64,000 bases of DNA from Spisula solida (taxonomy: Eukaryota > Mollusca > Bivalvia > Venerida > Mactridae): assembly GCA_947247005.1 (NCBI GenBank), contig OX365953.1, positions 25,542,784 through 25,606,783 of the forward strand, written 5' to 3'. The notes beneath the pieces are model-generated. The model saw only the letters and a list, made by a program, of their open reading frames with translations, did not search any database and was not told the DNA's origin. A program made the position numbers and the translations under genes. Below, one piece after another: positions 62,851 to 64,000 of this stretch. How positions within the stretch are numbered: position 1 is the stretch's first letter; every line of letters begins with the position of its first letter.

Positions 62851-64000
62851 ACGCACGTTTTACGGATCAATGCCCAAAATGTTCCAAACAATAGAGCGTG
62901 ACCTTGTGCTGTATGTTAAGTCTGGAACCAGGACGGTGACTAGAATGTTTGTACACAATCTTATTCATCCAATCAATAATATTGTAGCGCCTCTCTGTAA
63001 TCACAGAAAATCAAACGTGTCTGGGAATTGATTGCTTTCAAATGTACGTATTTCAGCGTATTTGGTAGACATCGTATTTGTCGTATTTCACACATCAAAG
63101 CGGTATAAGAACGAATATGTCCTTTTACGTAATTATTCTCCATATATAAGTTGTGTACTTTTGCTTTTATTGTTGGATACAGATAGACCAGATTATGTAA
63201 ACTGTATAATATGCTTTGTCCCGGTGACCTGCTTGAAGAATGATCTTCCCATCGAGACGACAACGAGAATTTGTTTTTCTATTCGTCCGTAGTTACGACT
63301 TTAATGCCAATATGACATCAGTCGTCACGGAACAGACACATTCAGCAAAGGAATAAATCGTTTAAAGAACCTTAAAATATTCATTACGAATTGAATGTCA
63401 CGCAATGGAAATATGATATAAATCATACTAGCAGTTCATGGAATATAAAAATACACTTTTTGTTAACTCTAATAGTCACTTGTATTTGTATTATATATAT
63501 GTGTACTTCATCTATTCATATGTTAAGTAGTTCGTCCATACAGTGTAGCTTCACAAGGCTGTTTCAGCTTCAAATATTTGTAACCGGACATAATGTGACC
63601 CTAAGCACCACAACGGATCGAAAAACAGAGCCAGCAAGTCCCTAGTAGAAATCCCACATATGTTTTACAAGGGTCCGGACACCTTTTATACAACAATCGA
63701 ATGATCTCGTATTCATTATATCCATGTCTTGCATATAGGCTACCAACATGTTTATATCAAGTCTTTTTTGTACTTAAATGACATCACTGCTTATGCAATT
63801 CAATACGTATATGAAGTAGTCTTTCACATTATCATAAACAACACTTCTGGCTGCCAGGTGACCATATTCAGTATCTGTACATTTTACTGTTTATGACAAT
63901 GAATATTGTATTGTCATAGTTAATCATGTGATATTTGCTATAAAATTGCTATAGCCATTATATTCGCTTTAAATGTGTTTAGATGTAAATCCTTTGTTCC

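Larger units (their letters stand above)
54824..64000 (+). repeat. Long repeat unit, forward copy U3 (runs off the window)
   Basis: Third forward copy. Anchors: 54,825 (as 41,005), 55,285 (as 41,540), 61,345 (as 27,780), 61,722 (as 42,405), 62,560 (as 43,015), 63,260 (as 44,170), 63,470 (as 44,380). At 56,856 it is opened by a 3.9-kb TIR element and an older 0.5-kb insertion, so unit sequence resumes at 61,298. The window ends just before the expected satellite position. No gene is supported. Confidence 0.83.

Noticed and set aside
1..64000. Prokaryotic or viral operon content, rRNA genes, telomere repeats
   Set aside because: No long frames, ribosome-binding patterns, rRNA signatures or TTAGGG arrays were seen anywhere in the window.

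Overview
The window looks like noncoding, repeat-dominated DNA from an animal nuclear genome, most likely a mollusc and plausibly a bivalve. It is AT-rich, has no long open reading frame and no operon structure, and carries a tRNA-headed SINE, Tc1/mariner- and pogo-type terminal-inverted-repeat (TIR) elements, and a non-LTR retrotransposon tail. It also has a 168-bp tandem repeat with the phrase AAAGGTCAAGGTCACACTTA, which I associate from memory with bivalve genomes (low-moderate certainty). I find no intact protein-coding gene and no functional RNA gene.

Layout. Almost every part is homologous to some other part. A long unit of roughly 13-14 kb is present in several diverged copies in both orientations. 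Reverse copies are R1 (about 1-7,870) and R2 (about 8,015-13,485, truncated). Forward copies are U1 (24,623-41,000), U2 (41,001-54,823) and U3 (54,824 to beyond the window end). Between the two blocks lie a forward fragment of the unit end (13,486-14,693) and a 9.9-kb near-perfect palindrome: left arm 14,694-20,357, 95-bp spacer, right arm 20,453-24,622. The palindrome arms are a shortened, rearranged variant of the same unit.

History readable from the copies. Because the unit is multi-copy, most insertions have an empty counterpart inside the window, which gives element ends and often target-site duplications. Copy-specific insertions include a SINE in R1, a mariner-like element in R2, a pogo/Tigger-like element in only one palindrome arm, a fold-back element and two unclassified insertions in U1, TIR elements in U1 and U2, a non-LTR fragment in U2, and a 3.9-kb TIR element in U3. 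Three minisatellites (34, 42 and 37 bp) have expanded in some copies at sites where other copies hold only one or a few units.

Function. A short reading frame recurs in U1, U2 and U3, but differences between copies are mostly amino-acid-changing and the R1 copy is broken, so I do not call it a gene. The strongest candidates for something unusual are the palindrome with its one-arm transposon and the bidirectional array of long noncoding units. Segment boundaries of the unit copies are by-eye estimates, good to tens of bases. TIR element ends marked with an empty site are base-precise.
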